Part shown: positions 8,541 to 16,853 of the stretch, piece by piece
Numbering within the stretch: the stretch's first letter is position 1
How the letters are laid out: every line of letters begins with the position of its first letter
Origin: Hymenobacter cyanobacteriorum
GTDB taxonomy: Bacteria > Bacteroidota > Bacteroidia > Cytophagales > Hymenobacteraceae
DNA: 64,000 bases
Direction of reading: 5' to 3'
Assembly: GCF_022631375.1 (NCBI RefSeq)
Contig: NZ_JALBGC010000001.1
Location: 744,001-808,000, forward strand
Program-made: the position numbers and the translations under genes
The notes under the pieces: model-generated
Told to the model about the DNA's origin: nothing
Seen by the model: the letters and a program-made list of their open reading frames with translations, nothing else
The model's database searches: none

Positions 8541-8941
8541 ATACGCCTCCTGCTGCCGCCTCCCCTGTGCGCCTGGCCATCGTCGACGACCACATCCTGT
8601 TCCGTAAGGGGCTGCGCGCCCTGCTGAGCGGCTACGCGGGCATTGAGGTGGTGTGCGAGGCCAGCAACGGCCAGGAGCTCCTCGAGCTCCTCGACCAGGG
8701 CAGCCGTCCCAACGTCATCCTGATGGACATGCAGATGCCCGTGCTCGACGGCCTGCAAACCACCCGCCTGCTGCGTACCCAGTTTCCGGACGTGCGCGTG
8801 GTCATCATCTCCATGCACGACGACCCTTCGCTGGTGAGCACCGTGCTGGCCGAGGGCGCCCACAGCTACCTCGTGAAAAACACCTCGCCCGAAGAGATGC
8901 GCGGGGCCGTACTGGCCGCCGCCGCCGCCGGCAGCAGGTAA
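8537..8941 (+). CDS. NarL/FixJ-type response regulator, receiver domain only (probably truncated)
   Basis: 134 aa. Complete CheY-like receiver: acidic pair Asp17-Asp18, phospho-acceptor Asp64 in VILMDMQMP, Ser92 and Lys114 (SYLVKNTS). Regulators paired with HisKA_3 kinases normally continue into a LuxR-type DNA-binding domain of about 65 residues, but this frame stops right after the last receiver helix (AVLAAAAAGSR). The stop codon TAA (8939-8941) lies inside the left arm of a 40-nt palindrome beginning at 8937, which suggests that an inserted palindrome or a deletion at it removed the output domain. It may still act as a phosphate sink or through protein contacts. It overlaps the kinase gene by 4 nt. 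Confidence 0.88.
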   Translation: MNTPPAAASPVRLAIVDDHILFRKGLRALLSGYAGIEVVCEASNGQELLELLDQGSRPNVILMDMQMPVLDGLQTTRLLRTQFPDVRVVIISMHDDPSLVSTVLAEGAHSYLVKNTSPEEMRGAVLAAAAAGSR

Positions 8942-9033
8942 AATGGTAACTGCGTAAATGAGTAAGGGGGACGTTCAATGGCTGTTTGCCGTCGAACGTC
9001 CCCCTTACTCATTTACGCAGTTACTATTTTACC
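8937..9033. repeat. 40-nt-arm palindrome between convergent genes
   Basis: Arms 8937-8976 and 8994-9033 match at 39 of 40 positions around a 17-nt loop. It contains the stop codon of the response regulator, and its right end is 1 nt from the stop codon (9035-9037) of the convergent TonB receptor. It can act as a bidirectional terminator. Its sequence (GGTAAAAT ... GGGGGACGTTC) differs from the GTCAT-type elements elsewhere in the window. Confidence 0.85.
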
Positions 9034-9034
9034 G

Positions 9035-11677
9035 CTACAGGGCAATGGACAAGCCGGCCGTGAAGGTGCGGCCGCGGTTGAAGAAAGCCTGCAGCAGGTC
9101 GAGGTTGCCGGCATTGGAGCTGGACCGGTTTGACACGTCGGTGAAGTAAAACTCGTTCAGCACGTTCAGCACCGAGGCTTTGAGGCCGAAGCGGGTACCG
9201 TTTTTGAACATCGGCTTGAAATCGTAGCCGAAGTGAATGTCGAGGTTGCGCGAGGTGGGCAGGCGGTACGAGTCGGTGCTGGTGGCCTGGTTGAGGATGG
9301 TTTCGGGGTTGAAATCGGCGTAGTACTTGGTGAAGAGCAGGAACGACGGCCGGATGTAGGCCCCGCGGAACGGCTCGTAGCGCAGGCCCACCTGAAACTG
9401 GTTCTGGGCGGCGTCGCCCACGTGCACGCCGTTGAGGTACACCGGCTGGTCGAGGCCCCCCTCGGCAGGGAAGCCGGCTTCGTCGGTTTGGTTGAGTTGG
9501 CCCTTGCCCGTCCAGCGCCAGTCGCCGAGCGAAATAGCCGAGTTCAGCTGCAGGCGGCGGCTGATTTCCTGGGCAATGCTCATTTCGATGCCCATGTGGC
9601 GGGCATTCACGTTGCGCACGTTGCTGTACACACCGGTCGAGGAGTTGAACGAGGTAGTGGTTTTGTTGGCCCACAGCGTGTAGTAGGCGTTCAGCGTCAC
9701 TTTCAGGCTGGGGTAGCTGATGCCGTAGCCGATTTCGGCGCTGGTGATGCCCTCGGGCTTCACGTTGTCGTACTTGCGGCCCGAGGTGGTGTAGAGCAGG
9801 TTGAAAAACGGCACCTTGCTGTTGTAGCCCACGTTCACGAACACGTTGTCGTGCTCGGTGAGGTTGTAGTTGGCCCCGGCCTTCAGGCTATAGCCGTTGA
9901 AGGTGGTCCAGTCCGTGGAAACCGGGCTGCCATCGGCCTGCAGCTTCTGGAAGTAGTCGATGCGCTTGTACGACACCTGCGAGAGCGTGCCGCTTACCAC
10001 GGCCGAGAGCAGCGGGGTTTTGTATTCGAGCTGCGAGTAGCCGCCCAGCCAGCGGGTTTTGCCGTCGTAGTTGTAGCTGGTTTTGTCGCCCACGCCCAAC
10101 CGGGTATTAGCAGGCGCGTTGGCGTTGCCCACCGACAGCACGTAGTCGCCGCCCAGCAGGTCGCGCACTTCGCGGTAGTGCTGGCCGGTGTAGTCGCGGC
10201 CATCCACGCCGGCCGACAGCGTGAGTTTGTCGTTGAGCAGGTAGTCGCCACCCACCACAAAGCCGTACCAGCGGTGGCTGTTGATGGCATTGACGAGGAT
10301 TTCGGACGACCGGCGCTGCCCGTCGGCTCCCACGGCGGCGTAGTTGGTGTCGTAAATTTTCTGGAAGCCGGTCTGGCCATTGGCGTCGGTCACGCTGTTG
10401 GTGCTGGAGTTGCCGGTGAGCGTGGTGGAGCCCCCGCCGGTGCCGTACGAGGCGTAGGCCACCGTCGAGATAAACAGCCGGTCGTTCACCTGCCACAGGT
10501 CGTTGAAGTTTACCTGGGGCTTGTGGTAGAAGTTGGTGCGCTCGTTCAGGGTTTCCTGGCCGTGGCTCACCTTCACGCCGCCCACAATGGAGTAGCGGTC
10601 GAGCGTGCCCCAATACGGGTTGTACTGGAAGCCTTTGTCGCCGCCCGGTTTGATGGCCGCCCCAATTTCGCGGGCTTTCTCGTAGGAGTATTTATACACC
10701 TCGAACGGGAACGTGCGCTGGCCGTGGCGCTGGGGCGAGCCCAGGCCGGTGAGCGACAGCGTGTGCTTGCCCGCGCGCTTGCTCACGGTGCCGAAGTAGG
10801 TCCAGGCATCGTCGAAGGCCTTGTCGACCCAGCCGTCGGAGGTGCGGCGCGAGCCGAAAACCGTCACGGCCCAGTCGCCCTTCAGCTGGCCCGAGCTGAG
10901 CATGAGCGAGTATTTCTGGTAGTTGTTCGAGCCGGTTTCGACGCGGGCCAAAGCGGCCTTTTTGTCGTCGAAGCCTTTGGTGAGCACGTTGATGGTGCCG
11001 CCCACCGAGGGCACGGCAATTTTGGAAGCCGACAGGCCGCGCTGCACCTGCAGGCTCTTGGTCACGTCGCCCAGGTCCCAGTTGCTCCAGAACACCTGGC
11101 CGTTTTCCATGTCGTTCACGGGCACGCCGTTGATGAGCACGGCCACGTTGCGCTGGTCGAAGCCGCGCACGTTGATGCGCGAGTCGCCGGTGCCGCCGCC
11201 GCCCTGGGTGGCGTACACGCCGGGCGTTTCGTTGAGAATCAGGGGCAGGTCGCGGTTGCTCAGGGTTTCGCGCAGCTTCACCTCGTTCACGGCCGAGAAG
11301 GCCACGGGGGTTTCGCGCTCCTGGGCCTGGGTGGCCACCACCTGCACTTCGGCCAGGCTCGCGTTGTCGGAGCTGAGCGGAAAGGAAGCCACCACGCTCT
11401 GGGCCACAATTTTCACGGTTTGGGTGCTGGGCTTGTAGCCCACGAAGCTGGCCTGCACGGTGTAGGTGCCGGCGGGCAGGTTCGGAATTTTGTAGTTGCC
11501 CTCGGTGTCGGCCCCGGTGCCGGTGTTCTGGCCGTTGCCGGTTACCTGCACGGTGGCGCCCGGCAGGGTTTCACCGGTCACCTTGTCGAGCACGCGCCCG
11601 CGGATGGAAAACGTGGTTTGCGCTACGGCTGGCAAGGTCAGCAGCAGGGCAACAAGCGCAGTAATAAAGTGCTTCAT
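9035..11677 (-). CDS. TonB-dependent outer-membrane receptor with carboxypeptidase-regulatory-like domain
   Basis: 880 aa from the ATG at 11677, which gives a signal peptide (MKHFITALVALLLTLPAVAQ). In order: a CarboxypepD_reg-like beta-sandwich (about 22-105, with GRVLDKVTGETLPGATVQV), a plug domain (about 115-230, with NVRGFDQRNVAVLINGVPV), and a 22-strand-type beta-barrel ending in the aromatic/hydrophobic terminus FTAGLSIAL expected for insertion by BAM. It transports a ligand across the outer membrane using TonB-ExbBD energy; the substrate cannot be read from sequence, and no SusD partner or iron genes are adjacent. A perfect -7 box lies 37 nt upstream. Confidence 0.93.
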   Translation of the reverse strand: MKHFITALVALLLTLPAVAQTTFSIRGRVLDKVTGETLPGATVQVTGNGQNTGTGADTEGNYKIPNLPAGTYTVQASFVGYKPSTQTVKIVAQSVVASFPLSSDNASLAEVQVVATQAQERETPVAFSAVNEVKLRETLSNRDLPLILNETPGVYATQGGGGTGDSRINVRGFDQRNVAVLINGVPVNDMENGQVFWSNWDLGDVTKSLQVQRGLSASKIAVPSVGGTINVLTKGFDDKKAALARVETGSNNYQKYSLMLSSGQLKGDWAVTVFGSRRTSDGWVDKAFDDAWTYFGTVSKRAGKHTLSLTGLGSPQRHGQRTFPFEVYKYSYEKAREIGAAIKPGGDKGFQYNPYWGTLDRYSIVGGVKVSHGQETLNERTNFYHKPQVNFNDLWQVNDRLFISTVAYASYGTGGGSTTLTGNSSTNSVTDANGQTGFQKIYDTNYAAVGADGQRRSSEILVNAINSHRWYGFVVGGDYLLNDKLTLSAGVDGRDYTGQHYREVRDLLGGDYVLSVGNANAPANTRLGVGDKTSYNYDGKTRWLGGYSQLEYKTPLLSAVVSGTLSQVSYKRIDYFQKLQADGSPVSTDWTTFNGYSLKAGANYNLTEHDNVFVNVGYNSKVPFFNLLYTTSGRKYDNVKPEGITSAEIGYGISYPSLKVTLNAYYTLWANKTTTSFNSSTGVYSNVRNVNARHMGIEMSIAQEISRRLQLNSAISLGDWRWTGKGQLNQTDEAGFPAEGGLDQPVYLNGVHVGDAAQNQFQVGLRYEPFRGAYIRPSFLLFTKYYADFNPETILNQATSTDSYRLPTSRNLDIHFGYDFKPMFKNGTRFGLKASVLNVLNEFYFTDVSNRSSSNAGNLDLLQAFFNRGRTFTAGLSIAL

Positions 11678-11713
11678 ACTATAAAAAAAGACACCGGCAC
11701 ACTCCGGGGACAA

Positions 11714-11721
11714 CAAATATA
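11714..11721 (-). promoter_or_regulatory. Bacteroidota -7 box for the TonB receptor
   Basis: On the minus strand this reads TATATTTG, a perfect match to TAnnTTTG, ending 37 nt before the ATG. No convincing -33 TTTG was found at the usual 19-21 nt spacing. Confidence 0.5.
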
Positions 11722-11806
11722 CAGCGCGGCGGCGGCTGCCCGCGCACCGGTTCCACAAACCCCAGCCGCCGCCACGTTTCAGCTTCTTTCAACGGCCGCA
11801 ATCCCG

Positions 11807-11814
11807 TAGTTTTG
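11807..11814 (+). promoter_or_regulatory. Bacteroidota -7 box for the exported protein at 11861
   Basis: TAGTTTTG, a perfect TAnnTTTG match, 46 nt before the ATG at 11861, in the divergent gap with the TonB receptor. Confidence 0.5.
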
Positions 11815-11860
11815 AGCCGGCCCGGGCATCCTTCCACCACCGGCTACCGGCTCCATTTTC

Positions 11861-13363
11861 ATGCGTTCTTATTTATTTCTGGCTCGCCCGCAATGGTGGG
11901 GCGGCCTGCTGCTCCTGTTCGTGCTACGGGCCAGCCCGGCGGCCCGGGCGCAAGTGTATTACCTGGATTTGAGCAAGCAGCCGCTGGCGCTGTCCGGCCG
12001 GGTAGTATCCGTGGAGCAGGTGGTGGACGGCCGCCCGGGCCGGCCCGCCAGCGTGGGCACCGTCTACCAGGGGCTGCACGACAAAACCTCACCGGTGGTT
12101 TTTCGGCACAGCCTGGAAACCGAGCTGACGGCGTGGCTGGCGCAGCAGCTGCCGGCCCGGGCCACTGACCACGCCGTGGTGCTCTGCCTGCGCCAGCTGC
12201 TGGTCGGCGAAGCCGTTACGTCCAACCTGCTTGTCAGCAAAGCGGCTTCCACCGCCGAGCTGGCCGTCGATGTGTACGCCCACCGGCCCGACGGCTACCA
12301 TTTTGTGCGGAGTGCATCGGCCCATTCCAGCCAGCCGGGCACCGCCATCAACGCCGACCACGCCCTGCACGTGGCCCGGCTGATGCAGCAGTGCCTCGCC
12401 ACCGTCGCGGCCGCCGACCTGGCCGCCGCCGCCCAGCGCCCGGCCCGAACGTTGGCCGAGGTAGCCGCCCGGCCGGCTCCGGTGGCCCGGCCCGCCATTT
12501 TGCAGGCGGCCGCGCCCCGGCGCGGCGTTTATTTTTCGGCCGAGCAGTTTGCGGCCAACCAACCCGATACCACCGTGCAACTGCGCCTCGACACCGTGCG
12601 CTGGAGCGCCGTACGGGCCAGTTTGCTCGACGCCAACATGCCGATGCGTTACGTAGCGCCGGACAGCCCGCCCAGGTATTCGCGAACGGTCATCAATTCG
12701 CCGTCGGGCTGGAAAGGCACTGTGCAGCTGAAGGGGAAAGTGCGCACCACCACTGGCGACCGCGTGCCCACCAACGCGGTATGGGGCTTTTCGGATGGCC
12801 GGCAGGCGTATGTGTATCAGGAGCACGTCTTCCGCCTGCTCACCCGGCAGCACGATTTTTTCACCTTCGTGGGAGCTGCTCCCGTCGATGTGGCCGCTTT
12901 CGGCCAGCGGGCCCTGGGCACCCGCCCAAGCCAGCCGGCCCGGCCGGGCACCGGGTTGCGGGGCGATGCCAACGACGGTTCGGGCGAGCCCATGGTGCTT
13001 GCCCTCAGCCTGCGCACGGGCCAGTTCAGCCAGTATCCACCGCCGGGCCAGCCCCAGCGGGCCGATACGGCGTTCATCTACGTGTACCGGCCGCTGGGCG
13101 GCCCCGCCGAAGCCCAGCCGGTGCTCTTCAACGACCGGCAGGTGGGCCAGCTCCGGCCGGGCGAATCCGTGGAGCTGACCTGGCCGCACCTGGGGCAGGC
13201 CGTGCGCCTGGGCACGGCGGGCAGCGCGGCGCTGGTGCTGGTGCCCAGCACTTCCGTGGCCAACTACGTGCGCCTGCAGCCCGACACCGACCTCACCACC
13301 TGGCAGGTGATGCCCCCAGCCCAAGGCGAGGCCGAAGTCGACGCGCTGGAAAAAAGACCCTGA
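11861..13363 (+). CDS. Exported protein of unknown function, paralogue A
   Basis: 500 aa with a signal peptide (cleavage near RAQ, residue 31). I do not recognise the whole protein. The N-terminal third (35-200) contains GTVYQGLHDK and VVLCLRQLLVGE; a middle region starts GVYFSAEQFAANQPD and includes NAVWGFSDGRQAYVYQEHVFRLL; the last 130 residues (FIYVYRPLGG ... VLFNDRQVGQLRPGESVEL) resemble the DUF2846-type beta-sandwich. The next gene, 94 nt downstream, encodes a protein with the same three blocks in the same order, so the two are tandem paralogues. Predicted periplasmic or outer-membrane associated; no lipobox is present. The function should be left open. Confidence 0.82.
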   Translation: MRSYLFLARPQWWGGLLLLFVLRASPAARAQVYYLDLSKQPLALSGRVVSVEQVVDGRPGRPASVGTVYQGLHDKTSPVVFRHSLETELTAWLAQQLPARATDHAVVLCLRQLLVGEAVTSNLLVSKAASTAELAVDVYAHRPDGYHFVRSASAHSSQPGTAINADHALHVARLMQQCLATVAAADLAAAAQRPARTLAEVAARPAPVARPAILQAAAPRRGVYFSAEQFAANQPDTTVQLRLDTVRWSAVRASLLDANMPMRYVAPDSPPRYSRTVINSPSGWKGTVQLKGKVRTTTGDRVPTNAVWGFSDGRQAYVYQEHVFRLLTRQHDFFTFVGAAPVDVAAFGQRALGTRPSQPARPGTGLRGDANDGSGEPMVLALSLRTGQFSQYPPPGQPQRADTAFIYVYRPLGGPAEAQPVLFNDRQVGQLRPGESVELTWPHLGQAVRLGTAGSAALVLVPSTSVANYVRLQPDTDLTTWQVMPPAQGEAEVDALEKRP

Positions 13364-13421
13364 GCCACTGGCAGCCCCTATTGTCGCAACCGCCACGATG
13401 CCGGAAGTGGCCCGGCCGCTG

Positions 13422-13429
13422 TAGTTTTA
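13422..13429 (+). promoter_or_regulatory. Possible -7 box of the second paralogue
   Basis: TAGTTTTA, one mismatch to TAnnTTTG, 28 nt before the ATG at 13458. It resembles the box before the first paralogue (TAGTTTTG), so each copy may carry its own promoter. Confidence 0.3.
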
Positions 13430-13457
13430 CCTTTCCACTATTGCTGCCTTTTTCGAT

Positions 13458-14957
13458 ATGTCTTTGCTGCCGCGCGTTTCGCTCCTTATAGTACTGAGCT
13501 GGCTGCTGGCCGTCGCCGTTGGCCAGGCCCAGCCTACCCCCTACTATTTCTCGCTACCCGATGCCGCCAAGGCCGAGCCTGTAACCGGCGCGGCTACTTC
13601 GGCCTGGTACGTGGGGCGGGTGCTCGACGCCCGCGCCGACCGGTCGCGCCTGGGCACCGTGCGGCGCGGCCTCGACAACCTGCCCGCCCCGGCCATGCTC
13701 ACGCAGTCGGTGCCGGCCGCCGTGCTCGCCTTTTGCCGCCAGCAGCTGCCGCCACGCGCGGGCAGCCGGCCCGTGGTGCTGCGCCTGCTTACCATTGAAG
13801 TGGGCGAAGATGTGCGGCCTACTTCGGAAAACGGCGAGGCCGAAGTGGTGGGCGAGTTTCTGGAAGTGCAGCCCGACAGCTCGTTTCGGGTGCTGCTGCC
13901 GGTGGCCGAGTCGCTGCGCCGGGGCGGCATGGACGTGACCCTGCACCACCCGGCCAACCTGGGCAAGCTCCTCACGCAAGCCCTGGCCAAGCTGGCCGCC
14001 CTGCCGGCCACGGCCAGTCCGGTTGCCCCGGCCTTGTCGCGTGCGGATGCGCTGGCTGGCCGAGGCGGCCTGCCCCCGTACCCGGTACAAACGGCCGCCG
14101 CCGCCGAAACCGGCGTGTACCGCAACATCGACGATTTTCGGGCCAACCGGCTCACCGCCGCCACCCGGCCGTTCGAGCTCAAGCCCACGCCGCGCAGCCT
14201 AAAGGGCAAGCTTGGCCAGTTCGATGAGCTGGAAGCTTATTTTCTGGCCTTGAGCGCCGAGCAGCCGCGCGAATACATGCCCCTGACTGGGCTCTGGGGG
14301 TTGAGCCACGGCCACACGCGCTACATCGTGTATCAGAACCGGCTGTATCCGTTGCTACCGGGGCCGGATGGCCGCTCCTTCACCTTCACGGCGCAGGCTC
14401 CCATCGACATGGCCGGCTCGGGCAGCCGGGCCCTGCTGGGCGGGCTGGCGGGCGGGGCCATTGGCGGGGCCGTGGCAGCCGGGGCCGGGTCGCGGGCCGG
14501 CCTCACCACTTTTGAGGTGCACCTGCCCACGGGCCGGGTGGTGCAGCAGGATGCGGAAGCCCGCCTCATCAACGACGGTTTCGTACCGGACAACCCCGAA
14601 GCCGGCAAGCTCTACCTTTTCCGCCGCCCCGACAACGTGGCCACCGAGCCCCTGTTGGTTTTGCTGAACGGCCGCGAAGTAGCCCGCCTGCTGCCCAAGC
14701 AATACGTGAGCCTGCCCGCCCCCGACCAGCACGCCGAGCTGGTGCTGTGCCTGCAGCGCCCCACGGCTGCCGCCGCCACGCCCGAAGCCGCGCAGCTCCT
14801 GCAGGCTCCGGCCTGCCTGCCCGTGGCCCCCGACCGCACCGGGGCCGTTTATATCGAGTGCGTGGCTTTGCCGGCGGCCGGGCAGCCGCCCGTGCTGCGC
14901 ATTGTGCCCACCCGCACCGGCACCGCCCAGGTAAACCAGATGCGGCGGGCTGAGTAA
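13458..14957 (+). CDS. Exported protein of unknown function, paralogue B
   Basis: 499 aa with a signal peptide (ends near GQAQ, residue 25). Same architecture as the preceding gene: an N-terminal domain with LGTVRRGLDN and VVLRLLTIEVGED, a middle block GVYRNIDDFRANRL then GLWGLSHGHTRYIVYQNRLYP, and a C-terminal DUF2846-like block (GKLYLFRRPDN ... VLLNGREVARLLPKQYVSL). Unlike paralogue A it has a Gly/Ala-rich hydrophobic stretch, LLGGLAGGAIGGAVAAGAGS at about 325-344, like a glycine-zipper hairpin, which may insert in or contact a membrane. It ends 14 nt from the convergent alkyltransferase-like gene. Confidence 0.82.
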   Translation: MSLLPRVSLLIVLSWLLAVAVGQAQPTPYYFSLPDAAKAEPVTGAATSAWYVGRVLDARADRSRLGTVRRGLDNLPAPAMLTQSVPAAVLAFCRQQLPPRAGSRPVVLRLLTIEVGEDVRPTSENGEAEVVGEFLEVQPDSSFRVLLPVAESLRRGGMDVTLHHPANLGKLLTQALAKLAALPATASPVAPALSRADALAGRGGLPPYPVQTAAAAETGVYRNIDDFRANRLTAATRPFELKPTPRSLKGKLGQFDELEAYFLALSAEQPREYMPLTGLWGLSHGHTRYIVYQNRLYPLLPGPDGRSFTFTAQAPIDMAGSGSRALLGGLAGGAIGGAVAAGAGSRAGLTTFEVHLPTGRVVQQDAEARLINDGFVPDNPEAGKLYLFRRPDNVATEPLLVLLNGREVARLLPKQYVSLPAPDQHAELVLCLQRPTAAAATPEAAQLLQAPACLPVAPDRTGAVYIECVALPAAGQPPVLRIVPTRTGTAQVNQMRRAE

Positions 14958-14971
14958 GCCGGTGGCCTTTG

Positions 14972-15325
14972 TTACCCTAACTCCACGGCGGGGTCCCAGA
15001 ACAGCTTGTCGAAATCGACCACCCGGTCGTCTTCCACTTTGATGCCTTCGGCTTCGAGGGCTTCCTGCATGGCCGTGGGCGTGGCGAAATGCAGGCGCCC
15101 GGTGAGGTGGCCCAGGCGGTTGAGCACCCGGTGGGCCGGCACCGAGTCGTCGGCGTGGGCGGCCAGCATGGCGTAGCCCACCGTGCGCGCCCCGCGCCGC
15201 GAGCCCAGGTAGTGGGCAATGGTGCCGTACGACGTAACGCGGCCGGGCGGAATCAGGCGCACCACTTCGTATACGTCCTGGAAGAAATTGCGGGGTTCGG
15301 GCGGAGTTTCGGGCGCGGGCTTCAT
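14972..15325 (-). CDS. Alkyltransferase-like (ATL/MGMT-fold) DNA-binding protein
   Basis: 117 aa from the ATG at 15325 (an ATG 27 nt upstream is possible). It has the DNA-binding C-domain of O6-alkylguanine-DNA alkyltransferases: FFQDVYEVVRLIPPGRVTSYG, with Tyr33 at the base-flipping position, and RGARTVGYAML with Arg47 as likely arginine finger. The active-site motif PCHR is PAHR here (Ala64 replaces the nucleophilic Cys). By family knowledge such ATL proteins cannot accept the alkyl group; they bind alkylated guanine and hand the lesion to nucleotide excision repair. The absence of the N-terminal MGMT domain fits this. It is convergent with the exported-protein gene upstream. Confidence 0.9.
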   Translation of the reverse strand: MKPAPETPPEPRNFFQDVYEVVRLIPPGRVTSYGTIAHYLGSRRGARTVGYAMLAAHADDSVPAHRVLNRLGHLTGRLHFATPTAMQEALEAEGIKVEDDRVVDFDKLFWDPAVELG

Positions 15326-15495
15326 CGGGGCGAAGATAGGCCCGGTCTGCATGATGGGCCTCTCCGTCTATACTTCATGGTAAATGACGCAACCCCGGGT
15401 GCCGAAAGTGCACCTATTGGGGTTCTAAGCCTTCTGCTACCCAACCCGGCAAACGGCGGCCGAACATCCGCCGCCGCTTGTGCGTTCTTCCTGCT

Positions 15496-16713
15496 ATGCC
15501 TTTGGATAACCCCTCCGTTGCCACGCCCAAAACCTGGGACACCACTTCCACCCCCGCGCCCACCGCGGCTCCCCCACCCGCCGCGCCCGAACCCGACCAC
15601 GAGCCGCAGCCCAAAGCCAAGCGCGGCTGGCTGGGCTGGGTTATCGCGCTCGTGTTGATTGCGGGTTTGGCCTGGGCCAAAATCAAGTATTTCCCCAGCC
15701 CCAACGCGGAGAAAGACGCCGGCGCGAAAGGCGGCAAAGGCGCGGCCCCGGGCGGCAAAGGGGGCCCCGGCGGCAAGCCCAAAGTGCCGGTGCAGGTGTA
15801 CGTGGTGGCGGCCACCAAACTCTCCGACGAAGTGTCCTCCACCGGCTCGGTGATGGCCGATGAGTCGGTGACCATTCAGAGCGAGATTTCGGGTAAGATT
15901 ACCAGCCTCAACATTCAGGAGGGCCAGCCGGTGCGCAAGGGCCAGCTGCTGTTCACCATCAACGCGGCCGATGTGCAGGCCCAATTGCGCAAGCAGGAAT
16001 ACAACATCAAACTCTACCAGGACCAGGAGAAGCGCGAGCGCACGCTGCTGGCTAAGGAATACATCAGCCGCCAGGAATACGAGCAGAGCAACAACGCCCT
16101 GCTCACGGCCCAGGCCGACCTGCAGGCCCTGCGCGTGACGCTGCAAAAAGCCTATGTGCGGGCCCCGTTCGATGGCATTCTGGGCTTGCGCAACACCTCG
16201 GTGGGCGCCTACGTGTCGCCGGGTACGGCCATTACCACGCTCTCGCGGGTGTCGCCGGTGAAGGTCGACTTCAACGTGCCCAGCCGCTTCGCGCAGTCGG
16301 TGCGCGTGGGCGACCCGGTGATGGTAACCGACGAGGCCACGACCAAGAAAATCGAGGCCAAAGTATACGCTATCAACCCGCAGATTGACCCGGTGTCGCG
16401 CACGCTGCCCGTGCGGGCCATCTACCCCAACAAAAACATGGAACTGCGCCCGGGAGGATTCGTGAAAGTGAACCTGGAGCTGGGCGAAACTGCTGAAGCC
16501 CTCCAGATTCCGACCGAAGCCGTGGTGCCGGTGGCCAGCGGCTACACAGTATTCATCGTGAAGAAGGGCAAGGCCAAAATCCAGCCCGTCAACATCGGCG
16601 TGCGCTCGGATAAGGTGATTCAGATTACCAAGGGCCTGGCCGTGGGCGACACGGTTATCCGCACCGGCATTCTGCAGGTTAAAGCGGATGACAAGGTATC
16701 GATTCAGAAGTAG
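15496..16713 (+). CDS. RND efflux periplasmic adaptor (membrane fusion protein)
   Basis: 405 aa. Instead of a lipobox it has a Pro-rich cytoplasmic N-terminus and one transmembrane anchor (GWLGWVIALVLIAGLAWA, about 44-62), followed by a Gly/Lys-rich linker. The adaptor core shows the barrel-sandwich/lipoyl halves (ISGKITSLNIQEGQPVRKGQ and AYVRAPFDGILGLRNTSVGAYV), a short alpha-hairpin between them, then beta-barrel and membrane-proximal domains. It links the inner-membrane pump to the TolC channel encoded next. First gene of the operon adaptor-pump-TolC; a REP-like palindrome separates it from the pump gene. The start at 15496 was chosen over 15478 because the first six residues there add nothing conserved. 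Confidence 0.93.
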   Translation: MPLDNPSVATPKTWDTTSTPAPTAAPPPAAPEPDHEPQPKAKRGWLGWVIALVLIAGLAWAKIKYFPSPNAEKDAGAKGGKGAAPGGKGGPGGKPKVPVQVYVVAATKLSDEVSSTGSVMADESVTIQSEISGKITSLNIQEGQPVRKGQLLFTINAADVQAQLRKQEYNIKLYQDQEKRERTLLAKEYISRQEYEQSNNALLTAQADLQALRVTLQKAYVRAPFDGILGLRNTSVGAYVSPGTAITTLSRVSPVKVDFNVPSRFAQSVRVGDPVMVTDEATTKKIEAKVYAINPQIDPVSRTLPVRAIYPNKNMELRPGGFVKVNLELGETAEALQIPTEAVVPVASGYTVFIVKKGKAKIQPVNIGVRSDKVIQITKGLAVGDTVIRTGILQVKADDKVSIQK

Positions 16714-16720
16714 CACGATG

Positions 16721-16824
16721 CTGTCATCATGAGCGTAGCGAAGGACCTTATCAACGTTGAACGATTTGCACTAATCAAAATCAACCAGATGTGATAAGGT
16801 CCTTCGCTAGGCTCAGGATGACAG
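16721..16824. repeat. REP-like palindrome, GTCATCCTGAGC family (copy 2)
   Basis: Left arm CTGTCATCATGAGCGTAGCG, right arm CGCTAGGCTCAGGATGACAG; the inner AAGGACCTTATCA and TGATAAGGTCCTT also pair. It lies inside the efflux operon, between the adaptor stop and the pump start. The arms carry a few mismatches, so this copy has aged. Confidence 0.83.
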
Positions 16825-16853
16825 GAGAAAATCAGTTGTAGACAACCCATAGC

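Noticed and set aside
9233-11809. Long plus-strand open frame (over 850 codons) opposite the TonB receptor
   Set aside because: Composition is typical of antisense high-GC reading (Val, His, Gly, Ala) and no domain can be seen. The receptor is clearly the true gene.
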